A stretch of DNA of 14,183 nucleotides. Origin: Actinomycetes bacterium. Its GTDB lineage: Bacteria > Actinomycetota > Acidimicrobiia > Acidimicrobiales > RAAP-2. A model generated the notes under the pieces. That model was not told the origin of the DNA. It saw only the letters and a program-made list of their open reading frames with translations, and searched no databases. The stretch is taken from positions 1 to 14,183 of the forward strand of contig JAKBCI010000015.1 in the NCBI GenBank assembly GCA_021807965.1, given 5' to 3'. Of this stretch, positions 14,177-14,183 are shown one piece after another. Position 1 is the stretch's first letter, and each line of letters begins with the position of its first letter. The position numbers and the translations under genes are program-made.

Positions 14177-14183
14177 CGCCTCA

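Noticed and set aside
1..14183. tRNA, rRNA, CRISPR, insertion sequence or prophage signals
   Set aside because: Read through on both strands and found no regularly spaced repeats, transposase or integrase motifs, or RNA-gene landmarks.

Overview
The window is high-GC DNA with tight gene packing, many GTG starts and 4-nt stop/start overlaps. It also carries an Rv1086-type short cis-prenyltransferase. This points to an actinobacterium, and an Acidimicrobiia-like lineage is my best guess, though a guess only. No rRNA, tRNA, CRISPR array, insertion sequence or phage gene is visible.

Layout. (1) 2-784, + strand: the C-terminal part of a secreted SGNH/GDSL esterase-lipase, cut by the left edge. 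(2) 1048-4231, - strand: a cis-prenyl diphosphate synthase followed by phosphoenolpyruvate synthase (ppsA). They are separated by a terminator-like hairpin and a possible dormancy-type regulatory box. (3) 4398-13089, + strand: the centrepiece, a sugar-utilisation cluster. It starts with a near-consensus sigma70-type promoter whose predicted transcription start falls inside a pair of perfect 14-bp LacI-type operators. The genes that follow are a LacI-family repressor, two permeases and two ATPases of the dipeptide/oligopeptide (Opp/Dpp) ABC family, a family-5 extracellular solute-binding protein, and a cytoplasmic GH1 beta-glucosidase. (4) 13105-13887, - strand: a secreted protein with a GH25-like (lysozyme-type) pattern, converging on the beta-glucosidase. 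(5) 14063-14176, + strand: a 37-residue, very basic small protein.

How the cluster probably works (inference): a beta-linked disaccharide or oligosaccharide is captured outside the cell by the family-5 binding protein and imported by the Opp-like transporter. It is then cut in the cytoplasm by the GH1 enzyme. The sugar or a product releases the LacI repressor from the tandem operators, so the repressor gene, first in the operon, is autoregulated along with the transporter. The Opp/Dpp family is nominally for peptides, but the LacI regulator and GH1 enzyme argue for a glycoside substrate, as in the Opp-like beta-glucoside loci of Thermotoga. A strong 15-bp hairpin between the binding-protein gene and the GH1 gene probably tunes relative expression.

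The most interesting signals are the nested palindromic operator (a palindrome built of two palindromes, 4424-4459), the glycoside-linked Opp operon, a non-lipoprotein-looking binding protein, the Asn-to-His change in the prenyltransferase active-site motif, and the possible DosR-like box before ppsA.
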